Below, in pieces: positions 45,100 through 56,931 of a DNA stretch of 64,000 nt. Origin of the DNA: Plutella xylostella (lineage: Eukaryota; Arthropoda; Insecta; Lepidoptera; Plutellidae). How positions within the stretch are numbered: position 1 is the stretch's first letter; each line of letters begins with the position of its first letter. The DNA lies in the NCBI RefSeq assembly GCF_932276165.1, contig NC_064001.1, positions 5,773,501 through 5,837,500 on the forward strand. Direction: 5' to 3'. Below the pieces are notes generated by a model. That model was given only the letters and a program-made list of their open reading frames with translations. It was not told the DNA's origin and searched no databases. Both the position numbers and the translations under genes were made by a program.

Positions 45100-47410
45100 A
45101 TTAACATTTTAACGTAGTATTAACGAAACTGTTTGGTTTGTCTACTGTTTTAGGTGATGAAGATCAAAATGGATAAATAATATAATTTGTGTTTCGCCAA
45201 CTATTCTGTGGTTTCGCTTATAAATCGTATAATTCTACGAAAAGTGAAATTGAGTAATTAATATCTGTAGGTATCATTAAATTTCATATCTGTGGCCAGT
45301 TGAGCCAGTGTATCTAAATCCGCTATTAGTTCAAAATCAAGTTTGTATTTCTCTGCAATTGGCTGTGAATTCCGAGAACATTACATTACTATCTGACAAG
45401 AGCAGCCTCTGAGCTTACATCTTAAACTAATAACTGTTGCTATTATATGTACATAATATTTCAACACAGCATTCATCAATATTATAAGGACGGCTTTCAT
45501 TTATAATTTTTTATTTAATTTGTACTGAAAACATGAAATACCAAAAGATGTAGAACAGGTGGTTCAGAATGTCCCCCTTTGTCACCCCCTTACACCTTAC
45601 TCAACAAACTATAATTATAGTTCATTTTGCTTACTATACCACTTTTAACACCCTGTATTTTTTTCCCTTTCCCGCCATCAGCCGTCACCCCAATGCTAAG
45701 CTATTTCACACTTTCCACCCTCCGCGGTGCGAAAATCACTTTCCCAAGGGAGTATTGCAATATACGTACGTCTTTATAGTGGCGGTGGCGAATGCCTATT
45801 CGACGAAGTTAAAAAGACGCCGTCACACCCGCTGATCAAAAGAAATCGATCCCCTAAAGACTTATACAGAATCTCGTTAAAGTCACGCGTCACTTTTTTC
45901 CACACTTTTTTCCTAATTAAGCAAACTGTGTAACGTTATATTCAAAAGAGATTTTAATTATAATAGCTGAGTTTACATGTATTTTTAATACTTTTTATCA
46001 AACACTTTATGGGGTAAAAGAAATTGAAGGGAGAATGAATCAAGTTCATATATTAAGTACTTATGAGAAATAAAATCTGAAATTCGAATTTAGATCCTCT
46101 TAGCGCGAAAGGCCAATATTTACTTAGGCTGTGTGAGACCTTCTTTTGTAGAAGACCTATCTCAACAGAATTAATTAACCTGCACTGGTTCAGTTTACGT
46201 TTGGACCTTTAACTTTATTATGTGTGACCTGTTTTTTCTGTATTAAAAATCGTGTCTATGGGGTAAAATAACTACGAAGGTCTGTTCAGAAAACCAGAGT
46301 TTTACTTGGTGCGTATTTGAATGTGGGTCAATCTATTTGGTTACAGAATAGTATATAAGTACTTATACAAAGTAGTAAGTAGTAAACCCAACCTTTTGTT
46401 AGCCCTATGTCGAGCTAATCGCATGGGCATCCTAGCCTCATCAATTAGAAAATCGAAAGTCATGGTCGAAGAATGATGACTCAACTTGTTTTAGCGCTTG
46501 ATTGCGTCACAGAGTCAGCCAATCAAATAACACATAAAGGACCAGAAGCCACAAAAAAGCCTGGAGCCAATAAATCGTTTGTAGCAAACATAAAAGACTT
46601 TCACGCACATACATTATTCCAACTTCATAAATTGTTGTTACCTCGGCAATAACAGTACACAATAGACCTGCCACTGAAAGCTCAGATGTATTGCGTTGAC
46701 TCTTAACGCACACATAATACGTGTGGTTTTTGGTGAACAGGATATTTCTGAAGCTTTACAAACGTTGAGGGTTGATTACTCTAACAACCTAGAACATTCA
46801 AACAGCGATTTGCCATATATATGTATACTGTCTATATACACCTACATGGATATGAATTGAATGTTTTGTATTCTTAAGGCTAAACTGTCGGAAAATATAA
46901 TAATAGTAACATAAATTAGTAACCGATTAGCTCTTACTTGGTGAAAACTGTCTCCTATATTTGAATGATAATCTAAATAAATATATAGATAGAGAAATGG
47001 CTATGTAAGTATATTCTTTACATAACTCTACAAAAAAATAATATATTCTGCTTCCCAATTAATTAATGATTAAGTTAAGATATAAATTAATTGAAACGTA
47101 GCCTGAATTAATTGAAGTGTTGATCGTTTTCCATTATCGTTATCGTTAGTCAACAAATAAGCCGTGTAATCTCATAGCAACTGCCAATGTCACGCCTTGG
47201 ATCTATAGAAGTCAAGTGAGTCTGTTAACCCATGTATAGGGGGTGTTCTGTTGACTGATAATAATTACGTTAAGTATTACAAACATTACAAAACTGGTGA
47301 TTGGCCTTTGGCCTGGTAAATAATAAAGAAGAATATGTTGCCAAAGTGATTTAAAGCATATGGGCGTGACTCCGCGGGCATCCTTTCCTAGTTTGTACGC
47401 TTTCCAGGGT
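45100..47410. other. Non-coding DNA
   Basis: No gene recognised. Fragments of CAGGGTGTT-type MITE ends occur near 45550-45655 (GGTTCAGAATGTCCCCC and CACCCTGTA). Confidence 0.4.
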
Positions 47411-47414
47411 TTAA

Positions 47415-47763
47415 GGGGCCGTCCATTAATCACGTGAGGCTCAAAGGGGAGGGGGTACTGAAAACCTCACGAAACATCACGAGGGGGGAGGGGGGGTTCT
47501 CGTTAGACATCACGGGTATTAATTTTTTATCAAAAATTAGGTATTTCTGAACCGATATTTTGGACGGCGCAAAAATTTTAACGATTTGTAGTATGACCTA
47601 TATTTTTTCCCATCGAAAATTGCCTTTACATAGACTTCCAAAAAAATACACGTGATCCAGGGGGGGAGGGGGGGTTGGTCCCAAACCTCACCAAATATCA
47701 CCAGGGGGGAGGGGGGGATCAAAAAATGAGAAAAACTACCTCACGTGATTAATGGACGGCCCC
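47415..47763. mobile_element. 349-bp PIF/Harbinger-like MITE with G-run interior
   Basis: Terminal inverted repeats GGGGCCGTCCATTAATCACG and complement, each flanked by TAA (47412-47414, 47764-47766), the 3-bp target type known for PIF/Harbinger. The interior repeats CACGAGGGGGGAGGGGGGG-like blocks (about 47490, 47665 and 47707) with CCTCACNAAANATCAC words. Confidence 0.8.
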
Positions 47764-48247
47764 TAAGACATGGGGTGACACTTTAAAAAATTCCGTTTTA
47801 CGCATGAATAATATTGTTAAATCTGTAATTTTATTGATAACGACCACAGATAATATATATTTCTTGAGTACACACTTTGGTAAAATGGAACGTACTAGAG
47901 ATGGGGCACAACAAAGTCGACGTTCTGAAATCGATAAAATATTAGAATTTTTTACATTGTATTATAGTAAGTAGGAATATAGTATTTCTTGCTTACTTTG
48001 TCATCAACAGCTTTAAAACAAACTATATGATTATGATGTTTTTAATCAGAGTGCATATCTATCTCATGCTGCCTCTCAGAATAATAAAAAATTTAATATA
48101 TTTTATTAATAATCTACCTTCATGTAGTTCATCGATATCCTTCGTATAAGTACTTTTGAGTAAAGTTTAATTTATGGCTTTATTATCTTATTGTTGTTGG
48201 AAAATTTCGGTCTGTTTTTTGTCATTTTGTTTGTTATTTTTGTCAAA

Positions 48248-48508
48248 ATGCCGAGAAAGGCTGTTTTAAATTCGAAATGTCGTGAGTTTGTAATTCATTT
48301 GAGTTTGGTTGATAGAACAAAAAGAATTATATTACAGGACTGTGACTATTTGGCTCGGATAGATTGTTTGCAAGATGAACTGATCATCAATGTCGGTGTT
48401 GAATCTGTCACATACAAATTGATCCGTACAAATATCGATAGGTACCTACAAGTCGATAGGATTTTACTCTCGGACATCTCTAATACTGCCAAACTCAAAA
48501 CGTCATGA
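48248..48508 (+). CDS. Small hypothetical ORF, 86 aa
   Basis: Starts with ATG in a good context (CAAAATGCC) and reads MPRKAVLNSKCREFVIHLSL, then a mixed, soluble-looking sequence ending NTAKLKTS. The frame is open upstream to 48191 with a hydrophobic stretch and no ATG. No domain recognised. It ends 25 bp before the foldback-like element at 48534, so it may be the start of a longer transposon or host gene. Evidence is weak. Confidence 0.25.
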   Translation: MPRKAVLNSKCREFVIHLSLVDRTKRIILQDCDYLARIDCLQDELIINVGVESVTYKLIRTNIDRYLQVDRILLSDISNTAKLKTS

Positions 48509-48542
48509 AAACGTCCCCCATATCATTGGTTCTGAAAAATGG

Positions 48543-49764
48543 GGGTAAGTAATACGAGGTATAAAAACGAATGGTATAACATTCACAAGGTATACGCCCA
48601 TATTATATAAATTTATTAAGTATAACGATCACTCTGCATAACAAACGAAAGACATAATTACTAAATACATAATTTCGTAAAGAATAACGTTCAAAAAGTA
48701 TAATTTCAATTGATATAACGATTAAAATGCATAACGTTCATAATATATAACGTTTATAACATATAATCTACAAAGGATATAATTATCATAATGTATATGC
48801 ACAAAAAGTTGTTTTTTTTATTCCCCATTCTATACTAGATTAATTAGATTGTCGTATCGTATTTTCATTATTATTGAGGTTATGTGGGAGAACGCTCCGC
48901 TCCGCTTCGCTGCGCTTCGCTTTGGTTTCGACGAACATGTGCACCTAACACGCTCCTCCTCGCTTTGCTCGTCGTCGCACCTATCTTTAGGTTTTGGTAC
49001 TAGGGGTTTTGACATTATTATTATTATTGCCGCTATGTGGGGAGACGCTCCGCTCCGCTTCGCTGCGCTCCGCTTTGGTTTCGACGAACATGTGCACCTA
49101 ACACGCTCCTCCTCGCTTTGCTCGTCGTCGCACCTATCTTTAGGTTTTGGTACTAGGGGTTTTGACATTATTATTATTATTGCCGCTATGTGGGGAGACG
49201 CTCCGCTCCGCTTCGCTGCGCTCCGCTTTGGTTTCGACGAACATGTGCACCTAACACGCTCCTCCTCGCTTTGCTCGTCGTCGCACCTATGTTTAGGTTT
49301 TGGTAGTAAGGGTTTTGACATTATTATTATTATTGCCGCTATGTGGGGAGACGCTCCGCTCCGCTTCGCTGCGCTCCGCTTTGGTTTCGACGAACATGTG
49401 CACCTAACACGCTCCTCCTCGCTTTGCTCGTCGTCGTACCTATCTTTAGGTTTTGGTGCTAGGGGGTTTGACGGTGTTGGATAATTTAACACAGATTATA
49501 TTATATGTTAGTTTTTTTTATGAACTTTATACTAAATGATAGTATATATTTTAAACGATATACGTAATGTATGTTATACGAATTGATATTAGTCCTCGTG
49601 AGTGTTAGTTATTTTGTTATTATATGAAATGTACGTTATACCAATTGAATCTTATACCTTATGAAAATATAGATTTTGTTGTTATACGTAACGTTCATTA
49701 TATGTTGTGAACGTTATTAATGTGAAATTATACATTTCGTTTTTATACGTCGCAATACGCACCC
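48543..49764. mobile_element. Foldback-like element with minisatellite arms, 9-bp duplication
   Basis: Flanked by perfect direct repeats GAAAAATGG (48534-48542 and 49765-49773). The ends are inverted: GGGTAAGTAATACGAGGTAT at the left and GGGTGCGTATTGCGACGTAT as the complement of the right, both followed by AAAAACGAA. Each arm (about 260-300 bp) is built of roughly 15-16-bp degenerate units of the type GTATAACGTTCAAAA. The core is a 153-bp tandem array (48866-49475). A 9-bp target duplication with repeat-built inverted arms is known for Drosophila Foldback and for Rehavkus-type MuDR elements; no transposase is present, so the family is inferred. Confidence 0.75.
48866..49475. repeat. Four 153-bp tandem repeats, open on both strands
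   Basis: The word GCTCCGCTCCGCTTCGCTGC begins at 48894, 49047, 49200 and 49353 (a T to C difference follows in the first unit), giving an exact 153-bp period. Since 153 is 51 codons, the same frame repeats: + strand MWGDAPLRFAALRFGFDEHV per unit, minus strand PKPKDRCDDEQSEEERVRC per unit. Both strands stay open for over 200 codons. Units are nearly identical, so the array is young or homogenised. I see no reason to call either frame a gene. Confidence 0.85.
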
Positions 49765-50570
49765 GAAAAATGGTGTAGGGCCTTATATATATTATAATAA
49801 CAAAATCATTATTTTAATTATTCCTTTAGAATTCTTTTGTACACTTGACCCCTCTTTGATCAAAATATCCTTCCACCCTAAGATTGTCTTGAAAAAAATC
49901 GCTTTAAGCGATAAGACCGCCATTTTTGTACATATATGTGCTAGTATTTAAGTTATGTAAGGTTATTTTAGTTATGTGTGTGTACTAATAAAGAATATTC
50001 TATCTATCTATCTTTCTTATACAACTTTTGGAAATTATCTTTTTGCAAACAACGTATGAATGATTTATACGAGGGAGAACTCCTAAATAAATATAGCTCT
50101 CTCTTTGAACTAATCTAGGTATATTTATGACAAATTTACAAAATGTACCCAACTTCGTTTGTCACACTAGGTGTGAGAGAAGGGTAAATAAACATTAACT
50201 TTCTGCAAAGTATATTTTATGGGTTCGTGTTAGAAGGACAGGTTTTCTGGAACATAAAATATATTTGTAAAATACCTACCTCAATAAATAATAATGTAGG
50301 CAATTTCCAACCTTCATACTATACGGCTTCTTTTGTATTTACATTATATACCTACTTATTTTTACATTATATACCTACCTACTTATTACTTATCTGAAAA
50401 CACACACAAATAAATGTTTGACGTAATTCGAATAGGTCCCGGAGAGTTTCTGTGTTCACCGCTAATTACTAATATGATTTATTGATTGCTGATTGCGTAA
50501 GCTGACGAATGTGGTCCCTCTTGTAGTGGTGTGGATATGTTTTCCACGATTTTCTATCGATAGAGTTGCA

Positions 50571-51010
50571 TATCATCACCATCAGCCAATAATTATCCAC
50601 TGCTGGACATAGGCCTCTCCCAAGGAGCGCCACAACACTCTGTCCTCGGCCTTCGTCATCCAACCACTACCCGCCACCCGTCTAAGGTCGTCAGTCCAGC
50701 GGCCGGAGGGTCCCACGCTGCGTTTGCCTGTTCGTGGTCTCCACTCGAGAACTCGTCTACCCCAACGGTTATCGGTTTTCGGCAGATATGACCAGCCCAC
50801 TGCCACTTCAGCTTACATATTTTGACAGCTGTGTCGGTAATCTTAGTCCTCTGACGGATAACCTCATTTCTGATACGATCCATCAGAGAAACCCCAAGCG
50901 TAACTGTCTCCATAGCACGCTGAGCGACTTTAAATCGGTGGACCAGTCCTACCGTCAGTGTCCACGTCTCTGCACCATACATCATCACTGGCACGAATAG
51001 TACCTCCTGT
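50571..51010 (-). pseudogene. RTE-type LINE, C-terminal coding fragment
   Basis: Minus strand: MPVMMYGAETWTLTVGLVHR, QRAMETVTLGVSL, RNEVIRQRTKITD, KLKWQWAGHICRK, then after a frameshift near 50800 NRWGRRVLEWRPRTGKRSVG, PSGRWTDDLRRV and a stop at about 50582, followed by the ATGATG tail. This is the terminal part of the common insect endonuclease-RT LINE; endonuclease and RT core are missing. The homologous block on the + strand is at 1400-1800. Confidence 0.75.
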
Positions 51011-51026
51011 TCAGAGGTCCTGTTTG

Positions 51027-51330
51027 GAGCGGTGGTAGCTCAGTCGGAGGAGCGGTGGTAGCTCAGTCGGGTGAGCGCCCGCTTCTCAATCAAGAGATGC
51101 GGGTTCGAATCTCGGCGCTGTCATGTACCAATGAGTTCTTTGAATTTATGAACAATGTATACCATCGCTCTTACGGTGAAGGAAAAACATCGTAAGGAAA
51201 CCTGCATACCTAGATTTAGCACATCAATCTAGATATGTGAACCCACCAACCCGCATTGGACCAGCGTGGTGGGAAATGGTCCAAACTTAGGAAGGCAGTT
51301 TAGACCTTGGGGATATGCACAAAGGTTCCA
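51027..51330 (+). mobile_element. SINE family A with duplicated A box
   Basis: Two consecutive GAGCGGTGGTAGCTCAGTCGG heads (about 51030 and 51050) precede the B box GGTTCGAATCTC; the body AACATCGTAAGGAAACCTGC matches 34731-35050. The 3' part has ACCCACCAACCCGCATTGG. Confidence 0.75.
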
Positions 51331-51721
51331 CTCGAGAGAGCCAGGTGCAGGTACTTACACCCCACAAAGACTAGAATAGAATAGAATACCTCCAGAATAG
51401 TACCTCCTGTTCAAGCAAAGACACACGACCCAGTATTGGGAAAAGTTAAATTAAATTAAGATGACAAATTATTATTTTGGTGAAAGATCAGTATCTTTCA
51501 CCAAAACACACCACAACCACAGTTGGTTGTCCATTGATGAAAGTCAATCTATACTACAGCAGCGTTTATCTATCGATATTTACTATCCATTGGTACAACA
51601 CTACTGCGTAATAGGATTTAGTAAGTCATACGGGAGATATCGTGATTCGTGTCAATTGATCTCGATAACGAGAGCCGGAGGGTTACTCTAGCTTGTCAAA
51701 AAACGGCCATACCAGGGTCTA

Positions 51722-51851
51722 CAGGGTGTTGCAAAAAGGGTATACTAAGCCGAAAGCTACATGTGCAGCATGGTATATCTAAGCCCGAAACTGAAATCAG
51801 CATTGCAAAATTTGCGGTTTCGGCTTAGTATACTCTTTTTGCAACACCCTG
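51722..51851. mobile_element. 130-bp MITE with CAGGGTGTTGCAAAAAGGG ends
   Basis: CAGGGTGTTGCAAAAAGGGT and TATACTAAGCCGAAA at the left, complements at the right, flanked by TA (51720-51721, 51852-51853). Mariner-type. Confidence 0.85.
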
Positions 51852-51951
51852 TATATGACCGAGAAAGAAGTTTCAAAGCGTTGCTGCGGGAACCACGATT
51901 CTATCTCGTGGTATAAGTTTAGCCAGTCAAATTAGAATCACCAGAAATATA

Positions 51952-52179
51952 CACTCACGGGCAATGAAAAAGTTCCACTCACAAAATGCTGGCACCAAAC
52001 GACCCCAATTTTTTCAAATCTTTAATTTAGTTTTTATTGTCTATTTAGTTTAGTTGCTAATATCCTGATTCTCTGTTAAATGTACTTCAATGTTGCAGAA
52101 GGCGTCATTAAGCTAGCCTTTTCAGTTTATGAGTAATTTGGAGCTTTTCTCAGTGGAACCTTTTCATTGCCCGTGACTG
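51952..52179. mobile_element. 228-bp mariner-type MITE, second copy
   Basis: Ends CACTCACGGGCAATGAAAAA and a complement with one mismatch near the tip, flanked by TA. Same family as 35938-36168. Confidence 0.85.
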
Positions 52180-52754
52180 TAACTTATGTGCGTAATATCA
52201 AAGAAAGGGATAAACACATTATAGTATAAGAATAAGTAGTACTACAAAATTGAGGAAGCGTTTCTATCGTTTCACTCAAGTGGTATGTGTATCCATGTTT
52301 ATTGTTAAACGTGTTGGAGAAAGGAGTGGCTTTCCCCGTTATCGAATCATTGTGTATAAGACTCTTTATTTTATAGTTTCGCTCTGTATTTCTGTTTCGT
52401 TTTAAAATAATATTATTTGCACTTACTCTTTTCCAAAAGTTGTTTTTTAAATCTAATTCATGAACGTATAATAGAAAAAAAACATCATTCAATCAATAAA
52501 AACAATCTTTTAGTAATACTTTTCAAACTATCATTTCCGAAAGAAAATATCTCAATCACTTTCCACTGCTTATCCGATATCTTTCCATAAAAGATTTCCA
52601 TTTACATAACTGTAATAGATGGGGACTTATCTCTTTCGACTCGGTTTAGCATTCGTCTCGATATCCACTAATCTTTCATATGAGATGAGGTATTACGTAC
52701 AACATCCACGTGCGAGGATATTTTGTGAAAAGTATTAGATTTATTATGTGTATT

Positions 52755-52970
52755 ATAAGCCTTACTAATATTATAAATGTGAAAGTAACTGTGTCTGTCT
52801 GTCTGTCTGTTACTCTTTCACGCCAAATCTACTGAACGGATTTGAATGAAATTTGGTATATTATATGGTCTAGCTAGACCCTGAGAAAGAACATAGGCTA
52901 CTTTTTATTGCGAAATTCCCACAGGATTTTTTTAAGGCTAAGCGAAGCTCGCGGGAACTGCTAGTATAAT
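52755..52970 (-). repeat. Dispersed CCCGCGAGCTTCGC-type repeat, minus strand
   Basis: Starts TACTAATATTATAAATGTGA, contains a GTCTGTCTGTCTGTCTG tract and ends AAGCGAAGCTCGCGGGAACT. Same family as 702-926, with a different simple-repeat tract. Confidence 0.65.
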
Positions 52971-53661
52971 TATAATATATTATGATGTGGAACTTTCTAC
53001 TCGTAGGCGCGGGTATTAAGGATTACAATACAATCCAACTTTTTAATCTCTTTTAGGTACTTTTATCGTATACGGAGTGTTATATACCTAATAAATATTG
53101 CCTTCTTTAGTAGGTATATTTTTACTGATTTTTGGTTTTTCTATTTTGGAAAATGTTTAGTAGTAGTAGTTAACTTCTTTAATAACGCGAAATTCGTTCA
53201 TTGACCAACAGACAATGAAGTTGCACATTGTATAAGTAGAGAATAGTTTGTTAACGTATTGATACGTTAACGTTCTAGATGAACCTAATGAAATTAAAAG
53301 GAGCTACTATTTCAAGATTAGACAGATAGATATTTATATCTATACATTATAAACAGTGTGTTAACACAAAACAGGTACCTATAAAATTCTCCAAAAAAGT
53401 TGACTCAGGGTTCATTCTGAAAAAAATATATTTAATTCTAATTTTTTTTAGCTTCTCCATAAGTATAAACTTTGTTTGATATGTACGTGACTTTTTACTA
53501 TGTTGTACAACAAAGGCGCTTCCCCCTTTCGGCAAAATATACCTGTTCTGCAACATCCTGTATATAGCGTTGTATAAATACAAATAGCTGGCGGCATCAT
53601 TTACAAGTGGAAACCGATTCCAATTAATTAATTAAATTACTACAGATTCTCTAATAAATTA

Positions 53662-53892
53662 ATGACTTCCAGTATCGAATTTAATCGAATTGAGCTCGCC
53701 GAATTACTAATCGAATATAAAAGGTTTCAATTGGAACTTTGGAGTTTGACACTAATAACCATTTTGTATATTAATGTAGTAGGTACATTTGTTATTGAGT
53801 ATGAATGGTCACCCGAGCCTGCGTTGTTCTATGACATTAGTTATGAAATGGCAGTGTGGAAATACAATTTTAAATATACGATTTTAAATTAA
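53662..53892 (+). CDS. Small hypothetical ORF, 76 aa
   Basis: ATG-led frame MTSSIEFNRIELAELLIEYK with a hydrophobic middle (LTLITILYINVVGTFVI) that could be a single membrane segment. No known family, no splice or promoter context. Probably chance; listed because the composition is protein-like. Confidence 0.15.
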   Translation: MTSSIEFNRIELAELLIEYKRFQLELWSLTLITILYINVVGTFVIEYEWSPEPALFYDISYEMAVWKYNFKYTILN

Positions 53893-54084
53893 TAATTAGG
53901 GTTTATTCAGATTTTAAATGTAAGTACTATTTTAATATTATAATAATAATAAATAATGTGGGGACATCTCACACAGGGCCATCCGACCCCAAGCTAGGCA
54001 GAGCCTGTGATATTCGTATCGGACAGCTGATATATCTACAAAGACACATAAATATAGATAGATACATATTAAATATAAATATCA

Positions 54085-56931
54085 CTTAAATGTTATACAA
54101 CACCAAGGTCTGAGTAGTGAAATTGAAGATATATGGATAACTATCCTCCCTAACTCTCCAACTATCAAAAAAATTAACTTATGTGTTTGTTACCTACCCC
54201 CTGATCTTTCTTATGATAAATCACTGTCGTTCTATAATAAATTACAGAATAATTTACTTGATCGGTGCGCCTCGGATATCAACTTAATAATAGGAGACTT
54301 CAACATACCAACTCTATCTTGGCATAAAGAGTCAAATTCTTCAAATATATTAAACCCCTCAAGTCCTTCTGATTTTAGATCTAATCTTCTACTTAGTACT
54401 TTATCTCTTTGTTATTTGTTCCAATTCAATAACATATCCAACAAAAATGGCCGATGGCTTGATCTGGTTCTGTCTAATGAAGAGTCTGTTACAGTCACTG
54501 AAACGGATCCAATCTCCAAAGTAGATAGACACCACCCCCCTCTTTTAATCGAATTAAATCATATCTCATTACCCCCTAAAAGCATTAAACCTAAAAAACG
54601 ATTTTGCTTAAATTTTGAAAAAGCAGACTATAATAAAATACGTTCTGAACTAGCAACGATTGACTGGAATGACGTACTGTCTGATGATGACATTGATTCA
54701 GCCGTAGAATCTTTTTACGAAGTAATACATAACACCATTATCAAATATACGCCCCTTAGCAAAGATGACTCTCACATATATCCAGTCTGGTTTAGTCCTT
54801 CTCTGAAACACTGCTTGAATGAAAAACTTAAATACCACAGGCTGTATAAAAAGTACGGCAATCCAAGGGACTATGATACGTATTCTTTGCTCCGTACCAG
54901 GGCTAAAACATTAATTAAATCATGTTACAAACAATTTATTGATTCTACAGAAGCTTCCTTAGAAAACAACATTAAGTCTTTTTGGAGGTTCATTAACAAT
55001 AGAAAAGGTAAAAAGACTTTACCTCCTAGTATGCATCTTGGTGATAAAACTGCGTCAGATAGCCAGGGTATTACTGAACTCTTATCCGAATACTTTACAT
55101 CTGTCTTTGAAAAAACAGACTTACCTATTCCGGAATTTCAGCTGAAAACAATTATAAACGACACTTTATCTACAATTAAATTATGTGAATTTGAAGTCAT
55201 TAATAAAATCAAAACTCTAGATCCTAATAAAGGCGCAGGGCCCGACGGCATTCCTTCTAAATTCATTGTAAATTGCTGTGATCAGTTGTCTTATCCCCTT
55301 ACCTTACTATTTAACCGCTCGCTTAAAATTGGAGTTTTTCCATCATGCTGGAAGTTGGCTCATGTTGTGCCTATACACAAGGCTGGCGATAGCACCAATT
55401 GTGAAAACTACAGACCAATTAGTATTTTATCCTGCATCGCCAAGTTATTTGAATCGCTCGTATATGATATATTCTTTAGTCACGTTAAGCCTTACTTGCA
55501 TGAACAGCAGCATGGTTTTGTTAAAGGTAAATCCATTTTGAGTAATCTCCTGGAGTATAGAGACTACCTGTCTTCAGCGTTTAATGAAAGAGGACAAGTG
55601 GACTCCATATACACCGAGTTTAAAAAAGCATTTGATAAAGTTAATCATTCTTTGCTCTGTGTCAAATTGTCGTGTTATGGAGTCCATGGTAGCCTTCTCC
55701 GTTGGGTGAAATCATATCTACACAAAAGAAGCCAGTTGGTTGCTCTGGGGGGTTACAAATCCTCACCCGTTTTAATAGATTCCGGGGTTCCACAAGGATC
55801 TCATTTAGGCCCCTTATTTTTCGTAATTTTTATTAACGACCTCATAGATAGGTTATCGTGTAGGTGTCTCTTGTATGCAGATGACCTAAAAGTATTTCAT
55901 AGCATCAAAACAGACTTTGACTGTACCCTGCTACAAAATGACGCTGATACGATATCAGAATGGTGTAATGCAAACTTTATGCACCTCAATGTGCGTAAAT
56001 GTTGCATTATAACATTTACTAATAAAAAAAGTCACATCAAATATGATTACGCGATAGAGGGCCAGACTTTGGAACGTAAAACTGTCGTGAAGGATCTTGG
56101 AATCCTTTTTGACAATAAACTTACATTTAGAGATCACTATGACTATATAATTAACAAAGCGTATAGTATGCTGGGGTTCATAGTTAGGTCGTCAAAAGGC
56201 TTTAAAAATCCTCACAGCTTCATCTATCTCTATAATGCCATTGTCCGCAGCACGCTTGAGTATGGCTCTACTATATGGTCACCAAATTACGAGATACACT
56301 CCAAAAGGATTGAAGGTGTGCAAAGAAAAATGCTAAGGATTGTAAGTCACAAATCGGGCTATGGCCGTAGCTTGTCATCCTATAATGAAAGAATGACAAC
56401 ATTTAATGTAACGCCCCTTTATATTCGTCGGAAACAGCATGATATAATAAACCTTCACAAAATTATACATTCCTTTATAAACTCTCCCAACTTGATCTCC
56501 TTAATAAGATTTAACGCAAAACCCAACCTCCGTCATCCTAAACCATTCCATATCCAAAGTTGTAACAATAATATATCTTTTTTCAATCCAATTGTAAGAA
56601 TGTGCCGTCTGTATAATGACTTTGCCTGCTCTAAAGATTGTGATGTTGATGTCTTCGATCCAAGAGTACTTATATAAATTTAAAACGCTAGTTCGAAGCT
56701 TAAAACTTGAATAATTACTTGTATAATATAGATTTACTATTATTTAATTTTGTATAAGCATTGCTGCTGTATACTTATAAACTTGTGTTAGCTTAAGATT
56801 TTCATGATGTGTATACATACCTAGGTAGTTAATCTAGTTCTTAATTTTATATATGAATACCTCTTCTCATGTTACGATTAATTGCTGTTTTGTGTACCAT
56901 ATTGTTCAATAAAATAAAATAAAAATAAAAA
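54085..56931 (+). mobile_element. 5'-truncated Jockey/CR1-like LINE, 10-bp duplication
   Basis: Inserted in the minus-strand SINE, with ATAAATATCA duplicated at 54075-54084 and 56932-56941. It lacks ORF1 and the start of the endonuclease, as expected from incomplete reverse transcription, and ends in an A-rich ATAAAATAAAATAAAA tail after a short 3' UTR (56678 on). Confidence 0.85.
54086..56677 (+). pseudogene. LINE ORF2 fragment: partial endonuclease, RT, C-terminus
   Basis: Open frame from the truncation point to 56677 (about 863 codons) with no start ATG at its front. Partial endonuclease: EIEDIWITI, YLPPDLSYDKSL, IIGDFNIPTLSW, WLDLVLSN. The SDH region reads VDRHHPPLLIEL. RT: GPDGIPSKFI, NYRPISILSCIAKLFE, motif A YTEFKKAFDKV, SGVPQGSHLGPLFFVIFIND, motif C YADD (55874-55885). 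The metal-binding Asp of motif A is replaced by Glu (codon GAG 55616-55618), which should impair catalysis. Jockey-like by overall layout and A-rich tail; clade not proven. Confidence 0.75.
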
